Under the pieces are notes generated by a model, which saw only the letters and a list, made by a program, of their open reading frames with translations, was not told where the DNA came from and searched no databases. Of a stretch of 64,000 nt of DNA, positions 16,901 to 25,039 are shown piece by piece. The stretch comes from an uncultured bacterium. Lineage in GTDB: Bacteria > Oederibacteriota > PGYV01 > Palsa-1178. The stretch covers positions 1-64,000 of the forward strand of contig CALAOR010000081.1 of assembly GCA_937889595.1 (NCBI GenBank), given 5' to 3'. The translations under genes and the position numbers were made by a program. Positions within the stretch are counted from its first letter, which is position 1; each line of letters starts with the position of its first letter.

Positions 16901-17129
16901 GGTTTTTTACGTCCGGGATGAAGGAATGGGAATAGACAGGCAAAACCTTTCAAAAATCTTTGACAGGTTCTATCAGGTATCCGACGATGACCAGAGGGTA
17001 TTCAAGGGAGTAGGACTCGGGCTTAATATAAGCCGGAGCATAGTGGAAGCGCACGGCGGCATAATATGGGTGGAGTCGGAAGGCAAGGGTAAAGGCGCCT
17101 GCTTTAAGGTGATACTGCCGGAAGCGTAA
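13908..17129 (+). CDS. Multi-PAS/GAF sensor histidine kinase
   Basis: 1073 aa with no clear membrane segment, so probably cytoplasmic. An N-terminal GAF domain spans about 30-180, followed by at least five PAS/PAC units (starts near 195, 315, 440, 570 and 690; recurrent signatures such as ITGYTRDEAVGNNP and DITERK). The HisKA phosphoacceptor is His839 in SHELRTPLTAIKGF. The HATPase domain has N box NLLNNAIKFS, G1 DEGMGID and G2 GVGLGLNISRSIVEAHGG. It ends without a receiver domain, so it needs a partner regulator; the CheY-like protein at 18830 is the nearest candidate. AAGGAG lies 6 nt before the ATG. The input signal is not known. Confidence 0.95.
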   Translation: MRKGVPKKIHRTASAAKSLGALKTAMAQMDVMRIIPELFLNSPDIDTVFEKLPGIIADRFGYPYVGVELYDGEKDEVVIVGNRGITLPHEILRVPADRAMAGTVIKTGKPMLVKNAGKRKDYAFEPLKKLKVKVFMGVPILLNKKVFGVIIMADKKDRPDAGRIFSLLQAITNYLAQSILVKQSDDLRRKSEEMFKTVADFTHDWEYWMDNKGNMKYCSPSCMRVTGYTSAELLKDPGLLRYMVQPESLEIYDEHLKNTEAVELDLKIIRKDNREAWISHNCVIVFDSLGNPAGRRVSDRDITERVMIEKFYQESERKFREVFNGSNDAIFLHSRNPDGTPGKFLEVNDTACKRLGYTKQEFYMLSYADIDASIQTQDSRSSMDGLNKTGSVTLESVLIAKNGVKIPVEISAKIIDMNGEKAVLSIARDITERKRTDTAIKQSEEKYRTLFEHMKSAFAYYRLILDQSGNAVDYEFIEVNAAYEAMTGWKRENVIGKTSMLIDPVNFKGGVNRLELYKNVALTGIPAKFEAYEEGTKRWFSVTAYSNKSMYFAVLYDDVTESRLSQEKIRKLSAAVEQSANMIVITDTEGMIEYVNKKFEEITGYTRDEAVGNNPRMLKSGHFDREAYAELWRKIKSGHDWRGEFHNRKKDGSLFWDATAISSIKDEKGVIINFIAIKEDITARKETENKLMETSRTMQDFLDNANEIIHIVRSDLTFEYVNKKWMNTLGYTPEEVLRINLLDIVRKDLRQEVMKNFVGRRAGENINHVEAVFVAKDGTEIIVEGNVINIMKDGKLVSVRAIFRDITDKRRSENELKESVRKLKELDVLKSNFTAMISHELRTPLTAIKGFTSFLLGGVSGQLNANQKEYVDIIKSNSDRLLKLINEILDISKIESGTFSISKARHDLVETVSKAIDDIEPVAVRKSMKVVKEMPQNAVAAEFDDYRIAQVVINLLNNAIKFSVHNSKIFVGVLADISEKPFVPGYVEKQPIPGIRYVVFYVRDEGMGIDRQNLSKIFDRFYQVSDDDQRVFKGVGLGLNISRSIVEAHGGIIWVESEGKGKGACFKVILPEA

Positions 17130-17205
17130 GGCGGCAATACGGTTTGGTTTTGCAGGGGCCGCCCTGCATGGCATATGCCGCATCATGCGTCGCATACGAA
17201 ACACC

Positions 17206-17234
17206 TTGCTTATACCCTGTTTTTAGGCTAAAAT
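17206..17234 (+). promoter_or_regulatory. Promoter of the 17265-21768 signalling operon
   Basis: TTGCTT (17206-17211), 17-bp spacer, TAAAAT (17229-17234). The leader is about 25 nt and contains AGGAGG just before the ATG at 17265. Confidence 0.75.
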
Positions 17235-17264
17235 ATATACAGATATATAAATTAGGAGGAAACC

Positions 17265-18047
17265 ATGCAAGGAACAATTAAAAGTATAAGCGTAGCCGGC
17301 ATGCTGAGATTATTATGCAGTTATGGCAGGACAGGCGTGCTTAAAGTGGATTCCGGAAGTATAATAGGCTCAATTTTTATTAAAAACGGTGAAATATTGT
17401 CCGTGAAAACAGAGAAAACCCTTTCCCCGGCAACAAGTTACAGGGAAGGAGTAATACAGCTCCTGCTTGCGGTTGAAGAGGGGGTTTTTTATTTTGATGA
17501 GACTGCCCAGCCTAAGGGCGACCCGGCCGGCATAAGCGTTGAAGACGTGATAATGGAAAGTTCAAGGGAAATATTTTCAAGGTACAGGGGTAAAATCAGG
17601 ATCGACGATATGATATTCCCTGAAAATGAGGTATTAAAGACGGCCCGCATGACAAAGGGCCGTCATATGCTCATATCTTTTGAAGCCGACGAATGGAACC
17701 TGCTCTCGACTTTTAATTCCGATAACAACATATCCGCGGCTATCGAGCAATCAGGCGTGGAAAAGGAAAAAGCGTCCGTGATCCTGTACGGCCTGACTGC
17801 GGCCGGGCTCGTGCGCAGGACGAGGTTTAAGATACCGGAAATATCAAAAATAGCCAGGGTCGAGATCGGGAACATAGGCTCTGCCATAGTGGACAGCGAA
17901 TTTATAAAACAGAAGACCGACCGCAGGGCAATGGGCATGAAAAATTTTATCAGTCTTTTAAACGGACTCGAACTTTCTTTCTCCGAGATTGTCGGCAAGA
18001 CCAGGGCAAAACAGATCATAGAAAAAATATGGAGCGCCACCAAGTAA
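17265..18047 (+). CDS. DUF4388 (PATAN-like) domain protein
   Basis: 260 aa, soluble. Residues 1-100 match the DUF4388 family: GTIKSISVAGMLRLLCSYGRTGVLKV, then IFIKNGEILSVKT and GVFYFDE. DUF4388/PATAN domains sit in response-regulator and motility/polarity proteins, where they are thought to mediate protein contacts. The remainder is a helical region with winged-helix character (LSTFNSDNNISAAIEQSGVE...YGLTAAGLVRR) and a C-terminal helical tail. It is first in a run of six genes with gaps of 3-20 nt or overlap. Function is inferred only as a signalling adaptor. Confidence 0.8.
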   Translation: MQGTIKSISVAGMLRLLCSYGRTGVLKVDSGSIIGSIFIKNGEILSVKTEKTLSPATSYREGVIQLLLAVEEGVFYFDETAQPKGDPAGISVEDVIMESSREIFSRYRGKIRIDDMIFPENEVLKTARMTKGRHMLISFEADEWNLLSTFNSDNNISAAIEQSGVEKEKASVILYGLTAAGLVRRTRFKIPEISKIARVEIGNIGSAIVDSEFIKQKTDRRAMGMKNFISLLNGLELSFSEIVGKTRAKQIIEKIWSATK

Positions 18048-18066
18048 ACGGCGCAAGGGAGAAGAT

Positions 18067-18408
18067 ATGAACGCTGAAAATACGCAGATATATATTAACG
18101 CGGCCGCCATAGCAGGCGGGGTTATTTTTTGGGCGGCGTTCCTGATATTCGGTATGATAGCGAGGCGTTATCATGTGGTGTTCAATAAAAACACCTTTCA
18201 CACCCTTTTGATCGCCGCACCATCCGGGATACTCGCTTACTCGCTTTTGATGGCCGTAAAATCCTCGGTGATCATCAAGACTGTAGCGCTGAATTCAGGC
18301 ATGCAGACCTGCGCATACGTTCTGCTCTTCATTTCCTGTCTTCTGTGCCTGATAAGCATAATAAAATTCGGGATGCTCATAAATGAGCTCCAAAAATACA
18401 AGGGGTAA
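18067..18408 (+). CDS. Small membrane protein, three predicted TM helices
   Basis: 113 aa. Hydrophobic helices lie at about 10-31, 44-63 and 78-102, with the short basic loop ARRYHVVFNKN after the first. The family is not recognised. GGGAGAAG lies a few bases before the ATG. The stop is 3 nt before the next gene, a second small membrane protein, so the two may form a complex. Confidence 0.75.
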   Translation: MNAENTQIYINAAAIAGGVIFWAAFLIFGMIARRYHVVFNKNTFHTLLIAAPSGILAYSLLMAVKSSVIIKTVALNSGMQTCAYVLLFISCLLCLISIIKFGMLINELQKYKG

Positions 18409-18411
18409 ATA

Positions 18412-18810
18412 ATGAACTATGACGCTTTGATCTATGAATCGGCGTTTTTGATCCTGGCAATATCGGGGTTTGCAATGGCCGTTGTCCTTTTTAAGCTTAC
18501 TTCGGTCGCCGGGAGAAAACAGGGCCTATGGATCCTGCCCGTGTTGGCGGGGCTCGCTGTATTGACGGCGGGCGGCGTGCATGTTTACGCCAATTACAAC
18601 CTACTTCCGAAATTATCCGTTACCATGAACACCATGTCCACAAGCGGGGTGCTGTTTGATGCCGTGAAATCCGCCGAAGTAAAGGCAAATGTGATAGCCA
18701 TTCAAAAACATTTAAGCGGAATAAAAGTGCTTTCATTCAGCCTGTTCCTGATGGCTTCAATACTGCTTTTACTATCCACGTCCATTTACCTGCGATGGAT
18801 ATCACAATAA
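18412..18810 (+). CDS. Small membrane protein, partner of the upstream membrane gene
   Basis: 132 aa. Helices lie at about 8-28, 40-60 and 107-128. A periplasmic or cytoplasmic loop of about 45 residues lies between the second and third (NYNLLPKLSVTMNTMSTS...VIAIQKHLSG). The family is not recognised. AAGGGG overlaps the end of the previous gene just upstream of the ATG. Its position between a DUF4388 protein and a CheY protein suggests a sensory or motility-related membrane component, which is inference. Confidence 0.75.
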   Translation: MNYDALIYESAFLILAISGFAMAVVLFKLTSVAGRKQGLWILPVLAGLAVLTAGGVHVYANYNLLPKLSVTMNTMSTSGVLFDAVKSAEVKANVIAIQKHLSGIKVLSFSLFLMASILLLLSTSIYLRWISQ

Positions 18811-18829
18811 TCCTTAAAGGAGGTATTTT

Positions 18830-19207
18830 ATGACTGATAAGATAAAAGTAATGGCTGTTGATGACGAACCGGACATAGTTAAGATCGTAAAGATCGCCAT
18901 GGAGCTCGCGAATTTTGAGGTGATAGAAGCGTATAGCGGCGAGGAGTGCCTGGATAAGATCGCTAAAGGCGCGAAACCGTCCCTGATACTGCTGGATATC
19001 ATGATGCCGGGAATTTCCGGCTATGAAACGTGCGCCAAGATAAGGGAAAACAAGGATTTTAAAGATGTTAAGATCGTCATGCTTACCGCAAAAGGCCAAA
19101 AAGGCGACGCTGAAGACGGCCTAAAAGTCGGGGCCGATGATTACATCATAAAGCCTTTCGACCCGTATGAGCTTATTGAGCAGGTAAAAGAAATCCTTGA
19201 CAGGTAG
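18830..19207 (+). CDS. CheY-like single-domain response regulator
   Basis: 125 aa, receiver domain only. The acidic pocket is VDDEPD (Asp11, Asp12), the phospho-acceptor Asp56 is in LLDIMMPG, the switch Thr in MLTAKG and the conserved Lys in IKPFDPYEL. AAAGGAGG lies 7 nt before the ATG. With no output domain it should act by protein contact. The upstream hybrid-less kinase (13908) and the membrane PAS protein (19218) are plausible partners. Confidence 0.95.
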   Translation: MTDKIKVMAVDDEPDIVKIVKIAMELANFEVIEAYSGEECLDKIAKGAKPSLILLDIMMPGISGYETCAKIRENKDFKDVKIVMLTAKGQKGDAEDGLKVGADDYIIKPFDPYELIEQVKEILDR

Positions 19208-19217
19208 CAGCCTTTAA

Positions 19218-20129
19218 ATGCATACCGTAATTGAGATGAGGAAAAGATACCTCATATACATCAGGGCGCTGCTGTCGCTTACAATCCTGCTGGTCGCCAT
19301 ATATAACTATACCACCACAGTTATATCTCTTTCCGCCGGGCTCGTGTATATAATAGCGCTGCTGTTGAGCAACGTATTTTACATGGCGCTGCCGGCAAAA
19401 TTGTACAAAGGCATCAAGCTACACTATCTGGTTTTTCTCATGGATCTTGCGTTCCTTGTAATTGCCTCTTACATCTTTACCCAGATGAACCTGATATTCA
19501 TCGTGCTTGTATTTTTGACCGTTTTTATTTCAGCTTTGAGCCAGTCGGTGGGTTTAAGCCTGGTCATTGCCATTGTTGTCAATACCCTTTACATATTTAT
19601 CAGCACCATGCAGGGGTCCGCGGGCTATAATTTCCTGGATGACAGGGCGCTGATGAACATCCCTTTTATTTTCATAGTGGCGCTTCACTCCAGTTATCTT
19701 GCCGAAAAAGCAAATGAGGTGCTTCTCGACAGGACAAACCTTGAAAAGATAAATCTTGTCCTTACAAAGAAGGTAATATCAAGGCGCGAGGAGAACGCAG
19801 GGCTTGTTTTGTTTACGGAAAGCCTTTTAAACGGATTCAAGTTCGGGGTGCTTTTGCTTGATCCTGACGGGATAGTTCACATAGTCAATAAAACAGCCGG
19901 AGAAATACTCGGGCTTGAACCAAAAAGAACAGTGGGTTTGGCTGTCAAAGACATAAACATCCCGCAGGAAGTCAAAGACGCCATAATGAACCTTCAGTTT
20001 AAGGGCCAGGGAACCAATGACACGGTGATAAATTCCTGCGCAGTTTCGGTTTCATTCATGACCAGTGAAACCGGCGAGGCGGCGGGAATACTGTGCACCT
20101 TCAGAAGGACGGAAAAAACAATTGGATAA
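19218..20129 (+). CDS. Membrane-anchored PAS-domain protein without kinase domain
   Basis: 303 aa. Six predicted membrane helices fill residues 10-160. A coiled-coil-like segment follows (ANEVLLDRTNLEKINLVLTKK), then one PAS domain (about 200-300; LLNGFKFGVLLLDPDG and IVNKTAGEILGLE). The architecture resembles the sensor half of NtrY/HupT-type kinases, but the protein stops where a HisKA domain would begin. It may sense a membrane signal and pass it through contact with the CheY protein or the ankyrin protein. Its stop overlaps the next gene by 8 nt. Confidence 0.85.
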   Translation: MHTVIEMRKRYLIYIRALLSLTILLVAIYNYTTTVISLSAGLVYIIALLLSNVFYMALPAKLYKGIKLHYLVFLMDLAFLVIASYIFTQMNLIFIVLVFLTVFISALSQSVGLSLVIAIVVNTLYIFISTMQGSAGYNFLDDRALMNIPFIFIVALHSSYLAEKANEVLLDRTNLEKINLVLTKKVISRREENAGLVLFTESLLNGFKFGVLLLDPDGIVHIVNKTAGEILGLEPKRTVGLAVKDINIPQEVKDAIMNLQFKGQGTNDTVINSCAVSVSFMTSETGEAAGILCTFRRTEKTIG

Positions 20130-21768
20130 ATCTTTAAACGACAGGCTGTTTTCAGCCGTATACAGTTCCGATATATCGGCTGTAGTTGAGATGATCGCAA
20201 CCGGCGCGGATGTCAATGCCCACGGTTTCGGAAACTACACTGTGCTCGGGCTGGCCATAGAAAAAAATAATATCGCGATCATACGCGAACTTGTAAAAGC
20301 AGGAGCGAAGACGGAATCAAAACCAGGAGTTAATGAACTCGTCATGGCCATAAAAAAGGGTAACACGCAGGTGGTTACCGAACTTATCAAAGCCGGGTCT
20401 GACGTTAACTCCGAGGATTTTGACCATAATACGGCTTTAATACTCGCCGCTGAAAAAGGCGGAGAGGCGGAGGTAAATGAACTCATCCGCGCGGGCGTAA
20501 ACGTAAACGCGGTTAACAAGGACAATAATACGGCGCTCATAGTCGCCGCGTACAGGGGGCATGTTGAAATATCGAGGATCCTGCTGAAGGCAGGCGCGGA
20601 TTTTAATATAAAAGGATCGGGCAGGAAGACGGCGCTGATAATAGCCGCGGAGCGCGGAAACCCCGTCCTGGCAAAGCAGCTTATCAAGGTTGGAGCCGGT
20701 GTAAACGACAGGGATTATGACGGAAACAGCCCTTTGATACTTGCAGCTGCGGCAGGGGATCTGGAAACGGTAAGGGAACTTATAAAAGGAAAAGCAGACC
20801 CTGATTTTAAGGGGTTTGGAAATTACACTGCATTGATCCTTGCCGTAGAGAACGGGCATTTACAAATAACCATGGAACTTCTTGATATCAAGGCAAAAGT
20901 GGACGAGGAAAATAACGACGGCGAGACTGCCTTGATCGCCGGGGTAAAAAAGGGTTTTACAGACCTTTGCGGACTGCTGATAAAAGCAGGGGCCAATGTT
21001 AACGGCAGGGATTTACACGGGACAAGCCCGGTAATGCTCGCGCTTGACAGGCATTATAACGAAATAGTCCGGATGTTGCTTGATGCCGGCGCTTCTACGG
21101 AGTCGAAGGACAGCAAAAAGAACACGGCGATTATCAGGGCGGCTGAAGCGGGCGACGCTGTTGGCGTCGAAATGCTGATCAAAGCAAAAGCGGATGTGAA
21201 TGCGAGGGGTTTTGGAACATATACGGCGCTGTGTTATGCCGTAAAGAATAACCATCAGGAACTGGCCGAAACGCTCATAGAGGCGGGTTCTGACGTGAAT
21301 ATCAAAGGTTACGGGCGTTACACACCGCTGTATTTTGCCATTGAAAACAGGAGTTACCAGACAGCCATAAAACTCATAAAATCCGGCGCTGATGTAAACG
21401 CAAAGGATCTGTTCGGGCAGACACCGCTTATGATGGCCTCAAAAATCGGGCAAATATTGCTTGTAAAAGAACTTCTGGCAAAAGGCTCCCAACCCAATGA
21501 GAAGGATAATAGCCTGAACACGCCGCTTATTTTGGCGGCGGAGGAAGGCAATGATGATATTGTTCTTGAACTTATACGTAAAGGCGCCTATATAAATGTG
21601 GCAAATAAGGACGGCGATACCGCCCTGATTTTGTCCGCAAGGGCCGGGAAAGAAACAACAGCGAAAAGGCTTATTGCGGCGGGAGCTGATATAAATACCG
21701 CCAATAATCAGGGGCATAAGGCGCAGGACGATGCAGTTGAAGGATTAAAAGGGCTCTTCCGCCAGTAG
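20122..21768 (+). CDS. Ankyrin-repeat protein
   Basis: 548 aa made almost entirely of about 16 ankyrin repeats of 33 residues (typical unit: D-G-x-T-A-L-I-x-A-A-x-x-G-H...L-x-x-G-A-D-V-N). No signal peptide is visible, so it is probably cytoplasmic. Two repeat flavours recur: A-D-V-N-A-R-G-F-G-T-Y-T-A-L and N-N-D-G-E-T-A-L. The start is taken as TTG at 20122 because AAGGACGG lies 9 nt upstream and the residues before it do not fit an ankyrin cap; an ATG at 20065 in the same frame is the alternative. It closes the signalling operon and may be a scaffold. Confidence 0.88.
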   Translation: MDKSLNDRLFSAVYSSDISAVVEMIATGADVNAHGFGNYTVLGLAIEKNNIAIIRELVKAGAKTESKPGVNELVMAIKKGNTQVVTELIKAGSDVNSEDFDHNTALILAAEKGGEAEVNELIRAGVNVNAVNKDNNTALIVAAYRGHVEISRILLKAGADFNIKGSGRKTALIIAAERGNPVLAKQLIKVGAGVNDRDYDGNSPLILAAAAGDLETVRELIKGKADPDFKGFGNYTALILAVENGHLQITMELLDIKAKVDEENNDGETALIAGVKKGFTDLCGLLIKAGANVNGRDLHGTSPVMLALDRHYNEIVRMLLDAGASTESKDSKKNTAIIRAAEAGDAVGVEMLIKAKADVNARGFGTYTALCYAVKNNHQELAETLIEAGSDVNIKGYGRYTPLYFAIENRSYQTAIKLIKSGADVNAKDLFGQTPLMMASKIGQILLVKELLAKGSQPNEKDNSLNTPLILAAEEGNDDIVLELIRKGAYINVANKDGDTALILSARAGKETTAKRLIAAGADINTANNQGHKAQDDAVEGLKGLFRQ

Positions 21769-21817
21769 CCCGGCACAAAGCCGGCGAACTCTAATGCGGA
21801 TTTTTTAAACGGAACAA

Positions 21818-21846
21818 TTGTTTTGCTCTTTTGGTTGTGGTATCAT
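21818..21846 (+). promoter_or_regulatory. Promoter of the O-antigen-ligase-like gene, implying a leaderless mRNA
   Basis: TTGTTT (21818-21823), 17-bp spacer, TATCAT (21841-21846) preceded by TGG. The ATG at 21853 is only 6 nt beyond the -10 box. Confidence 0.75.
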
Positions 21847-21852
21847 AATCCC

Positions 21853-23622
21853 ATGGATATAAAATCAAACTTATCGGATAAATATTTCACGCTGTATTTC
21901 TACATGGTTATATTTCTGCTTCCGCTTGCCTTTATTCAGAGGTGCGAGGATGCCTATTACCTCCCAAAATTCGTCCTCTTAGCCGGGGCCGTGCAGTTTT
22001 TTATACCGGCATTGTTTAACCTAAAGGAACTGAAACTAAGCCTGCCTGATTACGCGGCCTTTATTTTCCTGGTTTTATTCACGGCGGGTGTTATATTTGC
22101 GCCATATAAGATCCGGGCCCTGATGCGTTTGGCGGAGTGGGGCGGTGTTTTTGCCGTTTTCTTTTACGCAAGGCATTTCCTCAACCCGCGGGATATCAGG
22201 CGCGCTGTTTTTCTCATGATTTGCTCGTCATTTTTAGTGGCTTTATACGCCTTATTGCAGGCTTTAAATTTTGATCTGTCCGGGTGGATCACGGATTTTT
22301 CCGGACGCGCGTTCTCTTCGCTTGGCAACCCGGATTTTCTGGGAGGATTTCTTGTCATAACCGCGCCCCTGGCTGTCTACCTGAGCCGGGAAATGAACAA
22401 GGATAAAATATCGGTGTTCCTGTTCGTGTTTTTGTCAATAACGCTTTTTTTAAGCCAGACCAGGAGCTCTATCGCGGCCTATGCGGTGGTTTTTATACTT
22501 ATGTTGTTTTTGTTTTTCGGATATTTCAGGAAAAACCTTATATACCTGCTTGCGGGCCTGGTTATTGCATTATTGATGATAACGGCTACAGGCAGGGGGC
22601 ATGGCTTAATATCCAGGTTTTCCGCCGCGTCCGCGTCCGCAAATCCCGACTTAAACGGCAGGTTTGACATGTGGAAGACGGGATTGAACATGATAAAAAC
22701 CATGCCTTTCACCGGAACCGGAGCCGGAAGCGTGAAAAATGTCTACTGCCTCTATGCCAATGCCGCGCCATACATGGAAACAGACCATCTGCACAATGAT
22801 TTTATTGAGATCGCGGCTGAAAGCGGGGTTTTTGTGTGGCTTGCTTTCATGGTATTTCTTATTTCGGTTTTTTACGGGTTAATCAGAAAAAGGGATACGC
22901 TGGCGCGCATAGCCGCAATATCGTTAACTGCCATGTGCGTTCAGGCTGTGTTTAATTTTCCATTCTTCATAATTGATACCAAACTTTACTTTTTCGCGAT
23001 AGCGGGGATTGGTTTAAATAAAAGCGCGGAAAGTAAAACAGGACGGCATCAGGCCTTTGCGGCCGGCTTGATTTTCATGATAATGTCCGTAATATCCTTA
23101 AGGATGCTCGCGGGAAGCATGTACTTAAATGCCGGGATAAACAGTATGTCGGCCAAAAACACGCCGGCAATTGTTTATAACCTCGAACGCGCGGAAAGGT
23201 TTTATTTTGACGCAAAACCGTATTATTATTTTTCTTCGTTCTTAAGCGGTCTTGGCAGGCCGGCCGACGCCGTTCCATCCTCAAAAAAATACATGGCGGA
23301 TTCGCCGTGCTCAAAAAACGGTTTCATGCAGTATTCCATAAACATGGCTGAAGCCGGGAACATGCAGGAAGCTTTCACTGCGATGGATAAGTTCCTGAAG
23401 ATGTATCCGGCGGACAAGGATGCTTTGAACAACAAGGGGAAGATGCTATACATGGCAGGCCGCGCTGCTGAAGCGCTGGAAATATACAGGCATCTGGCTG
23501 CCCTGTACCCCAATGATGAAACAGCGCACAATAATCTTTACGGTATTTATTTTAATGGTAAAATGTATAAAGAGGCGGAAACGGAAAAGGAACGGTGGGG
23601 CAAAAGGCAGAAGGGCAATTAA
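21853..23622 (+). CDS. O-antigen ligase/polymerase-like membrane protein with TPR tail
   Basis: 589 aa. About 10-12 membrane helices occupy residues 12-450. The Wzy_C/O-antigen-ligase signature is visible: FLSQTRSSIAAYAVVF, a periplasmic loop with GRFDMWKTGLNMIKTMPFTGTGAGS, and TDHLHNDFIEIAAESG with the conserved His. The C-terminal 130 residues are tetratricopeptide-like (NMAEAGNMQEAFTAMDKFLKM...AGRAAEALEIYRHLAALYP). Such proteins polymerise or ligate surface glycans, or glycosylate proteins. The start is ATG 21853, immediately downstream of the promoter; a TTG 30 nt upstream would be inside it. Confidence 0.88.
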   Translation: MDIKSNLSDKYFTLYFYMVIFLLPLAFIQRCEDAYYLPKFVLLAGAVQFFIPALFNLKELKLSLPDYAAFIFLVLFTAGVIFAPYKIRALMRLAEWGGVFAVFFYARHFLNPRDIRRAVFLMICSSFLVALYALLQALNFDLSGWITDFSGRAFSSLGNPDFLGGFLVITAPLAVYLSREMNKDKISVFLFVFLSITLFLSQTRSSIAAYAVVFILMLFLFFGYFRKNLIYLLAGLVIALLMITATGRGHGLISRFSAASASANPDLNGRFDMWKTGLNMIKTMPFTGTGAGSVKNVYCLYANAAPYMETDHLHNDFIEIAAESGVFVWLAFMVFLISVFYGLIRKRDTLARIAAISLTAMCVQAVFNFPFFIIDTKLYFFAIAGIGLNKSAESKTGRHQAFAAGLIFMIMSVISLRMLAGSMYLNAGINSMSAKNTPAIVYNLERAERFYFDAKPYYYFSSFLSGLGRPADAVPSSKKYMADSPCSKNGFMQYSINMAEAGNMQEAFTAMDKFLKMYPADKDALNNKGKMLYMAGRAAEALEIYRHLAALYPNDETAHNNLYGIYFNGKMYKEAETEKERWGKRQKGN

Positions 23623-23743
23623 AAATTAAGAATTAAAAATTTAAAATTATGGTCTATTGCCCGAGGCTGACGCCCGTGCAATATTATAATAGAGCGCAAA
23701 GCGCTTCAATAATTTTTAATTTTGAATTCTTAAATTTTTAATT
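23617..23743. repeat. AT-rich inverted repeat bracketing a short hairpin
   Basis: A 34-nt arm of AATT/AAAAATT runs at 23617-23650 and its imperfect reverse complement lies at 23709-23743. The centre carries GCCCGAGGCTGACGCCCG and GCGCAAAGCGC. The left arm includes the stop codon of the preceding gene. It resembles a miniature element; no T-run terminator is clear. Confidence 0.6.
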
Positions 23744-23762
23744 GATCTTGCGAGGAGACTTT

Positions 23763-24290
23763 ATGGTTTCAAAAAAGCTGAAAAACATCGTTATTGAAAT
23801 CGTCCACGGAGATATAACCAAAGCGTCAGCTGATATACTTGTCAACGCCGCGAATAGCTCCCTGTGGATGGGAACAGGTGTGGCAGGCGCTTTGAAGATA
23901 GCCGGAGGCCCCGGTATAGAACGCGAGGCCATGGCCAAAGGGCCTATCAAGGTCGGCTGGGCAGTGGAAACAACCGCCGGTGCTTTAAGCGCGCGTTACG
24001 TGATACACGCCGCTGTCATGGGACAGGATTTAAAAACAAGCGCGGCAGGCATAGGCCTGGCCGCGTGGAACACTCTCGCTCTCGCGGAGAAACTGAAGAT
24101 GGAATCAATCGCGTTTCCCGCGCTTGGCACTGGAGTTGGGGCTTTTCCCATATCCGCATGCGCGCAGCTGATGTTTGCCATGATAAAAAAGTTTGACGAG
24201 GCAGCGCCGCAGCACATAAAGAGGGTCGTGTTCGTTTTATACTCGCGGAAGGCGTATGAGGAGTTTGAAAAGGTATTCAGAATTTTGTAG
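23763..24290 (+). CDS. Macro-domain protein (ADP-ribose binding/hydrolase type)
   Basis: 175 aa, one macro domain. The ADP-ribose loop is VHGDITKASADILVNAANSS, with WMGTGVAGALKIAGG and the second loop LGTGVGAFP. Family members remove ADP-ribose from proteins or deacetylate O-acetyl-ADP-ribose; which applies here is not readable. GAGGAG lies 6 nt before the ATG at 23763; an in-frame ATG 21 nt upstream has no ribosome site. The gene stands alone between a surface-glycan gene and the rimP operon. Confidence 0.92.
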   Translation: MVSKKLKNIVIEIVHGDITKASADILVNAANSSLWMGTGVAGALKIAGGPGIEREAMAKGPIKVGWAVETTAGALSARYVIHAAVMGQDLKTSAAGIGLAAWNTLALAEKLKMESIAFPALGTGVGAFPISACAQLMFAMIKKFDEAAPQHIKRVVFVLYSRKAYEEFEKVFRIL

Positions 24291-24400
24291 GTAATGAACA
24301 ATAATCCCATATTTTATTAATGTTTTCTAAAAATCCGCAATTTTTGTTTCACATTTTAAAACTCCGCTTTCTTTAACCGCAATAATTCCGTTAAAATCCC

Positions 24401-24429
24401 TTGATTTCTCCCTTTCATTATGATATAGT
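24401..24429 (+). promoter_or_regulatory. Promoter of the rimP-nusA-infB operon
   Basis: TTGATT (24401-24406), 17-bp spacer, TATAGT (24424-24429). The leader of about 100 nt to the rimP ATG includes AAAGCG...CGCTTTTTGATTTTTT (24482-24522), a possible attenuator. Such leaders upstream of nusA operons are often autoregulated. Confidence 0.7.
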
Positions 24430-24538
24430 TGTCTTGTAAATAAAAGACCCAAGAGACACTTACGAGAGCATGATAAAAAGTAAAGCGGGGCAGATTTTAG
24501 TCTCGCTTTTTGATTTTTTACGGCTCAAAAAGGGAATT

Positions 24539-25039
24539 ATGGCGGATATGCACGCGGTTTTAGACAGGATTGAGGCTGTAATCAGGCCTTTTATCGAAGA
24601 AATGCATTTGGAACTGGTTGATCTGGAGATAGCCGGGGCCAATTATCTGCGTATAAGGATAGGCAGGCCTGACGGAAATATGGGACTTGATGAAATAGCC
24701 GACCTTTCACGCAAGATAGAGGAACTGCTTGATATGTCCGATATAATACAGGATAAGTATATCCTTGAGGTTTCTTCTCCGGGCATAGACAGGCCCTTAA
24801 AGAAGAAAGAGGATTTTGTGCGTTTTGCCGGCAAAAAGATACGCGTTTTAACAAGGGAAAAGATAAACGGCACGCACAATTTCACCGGTTTCCTGCGCGG
24901 AATAAACGGGGAAAACGTGCTGGTTGAAGATAACGGGAAAGTGACAGAGATCGCCTTTGGGCTGATCAAAAAGGCCAACATAGATGTCGACGGCAATCTG
25001 GAAAAAAAAGTTGAAGAAGGTGTAAAAAATGAGCAATGA
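24539..25039 (+). CDS. rimP: Ribosome maturation factor RimP
   Basis: 166 aa, normal length. Needed for 30S subunit maturation. The N-terminal half has IEAVIRPFIEEMHLELVDLEI and LRIRIGRPDGNMGLDEIADLSRKI; SSPGIDRPLKKKEDFVRFAGK is the family hallmark at the domain boundary; the C-terminal SH3-like domain follows. The start at 24539 follows AAAAAGGGA and gives the usual length; an ATG at 24470 in frame would add 23 atypical residues. It overlaps nusA by 11 nt. Confidence 0.93.
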   Translation: MADMHAVLDRIEAVIRPFIEEMHLELVDLEIAGANYLRIRIGRPDGNMGLDEIADLSRKIEELLDMSDIIQDKYILEVSSPGIDRPLKKKEDFVRFAGKKIRVLTREKINGTHNFTGFLRGINGENVLVEDNGKVTEIAFGLIKKANIDVDGNLEKKVEEGVKNEQ

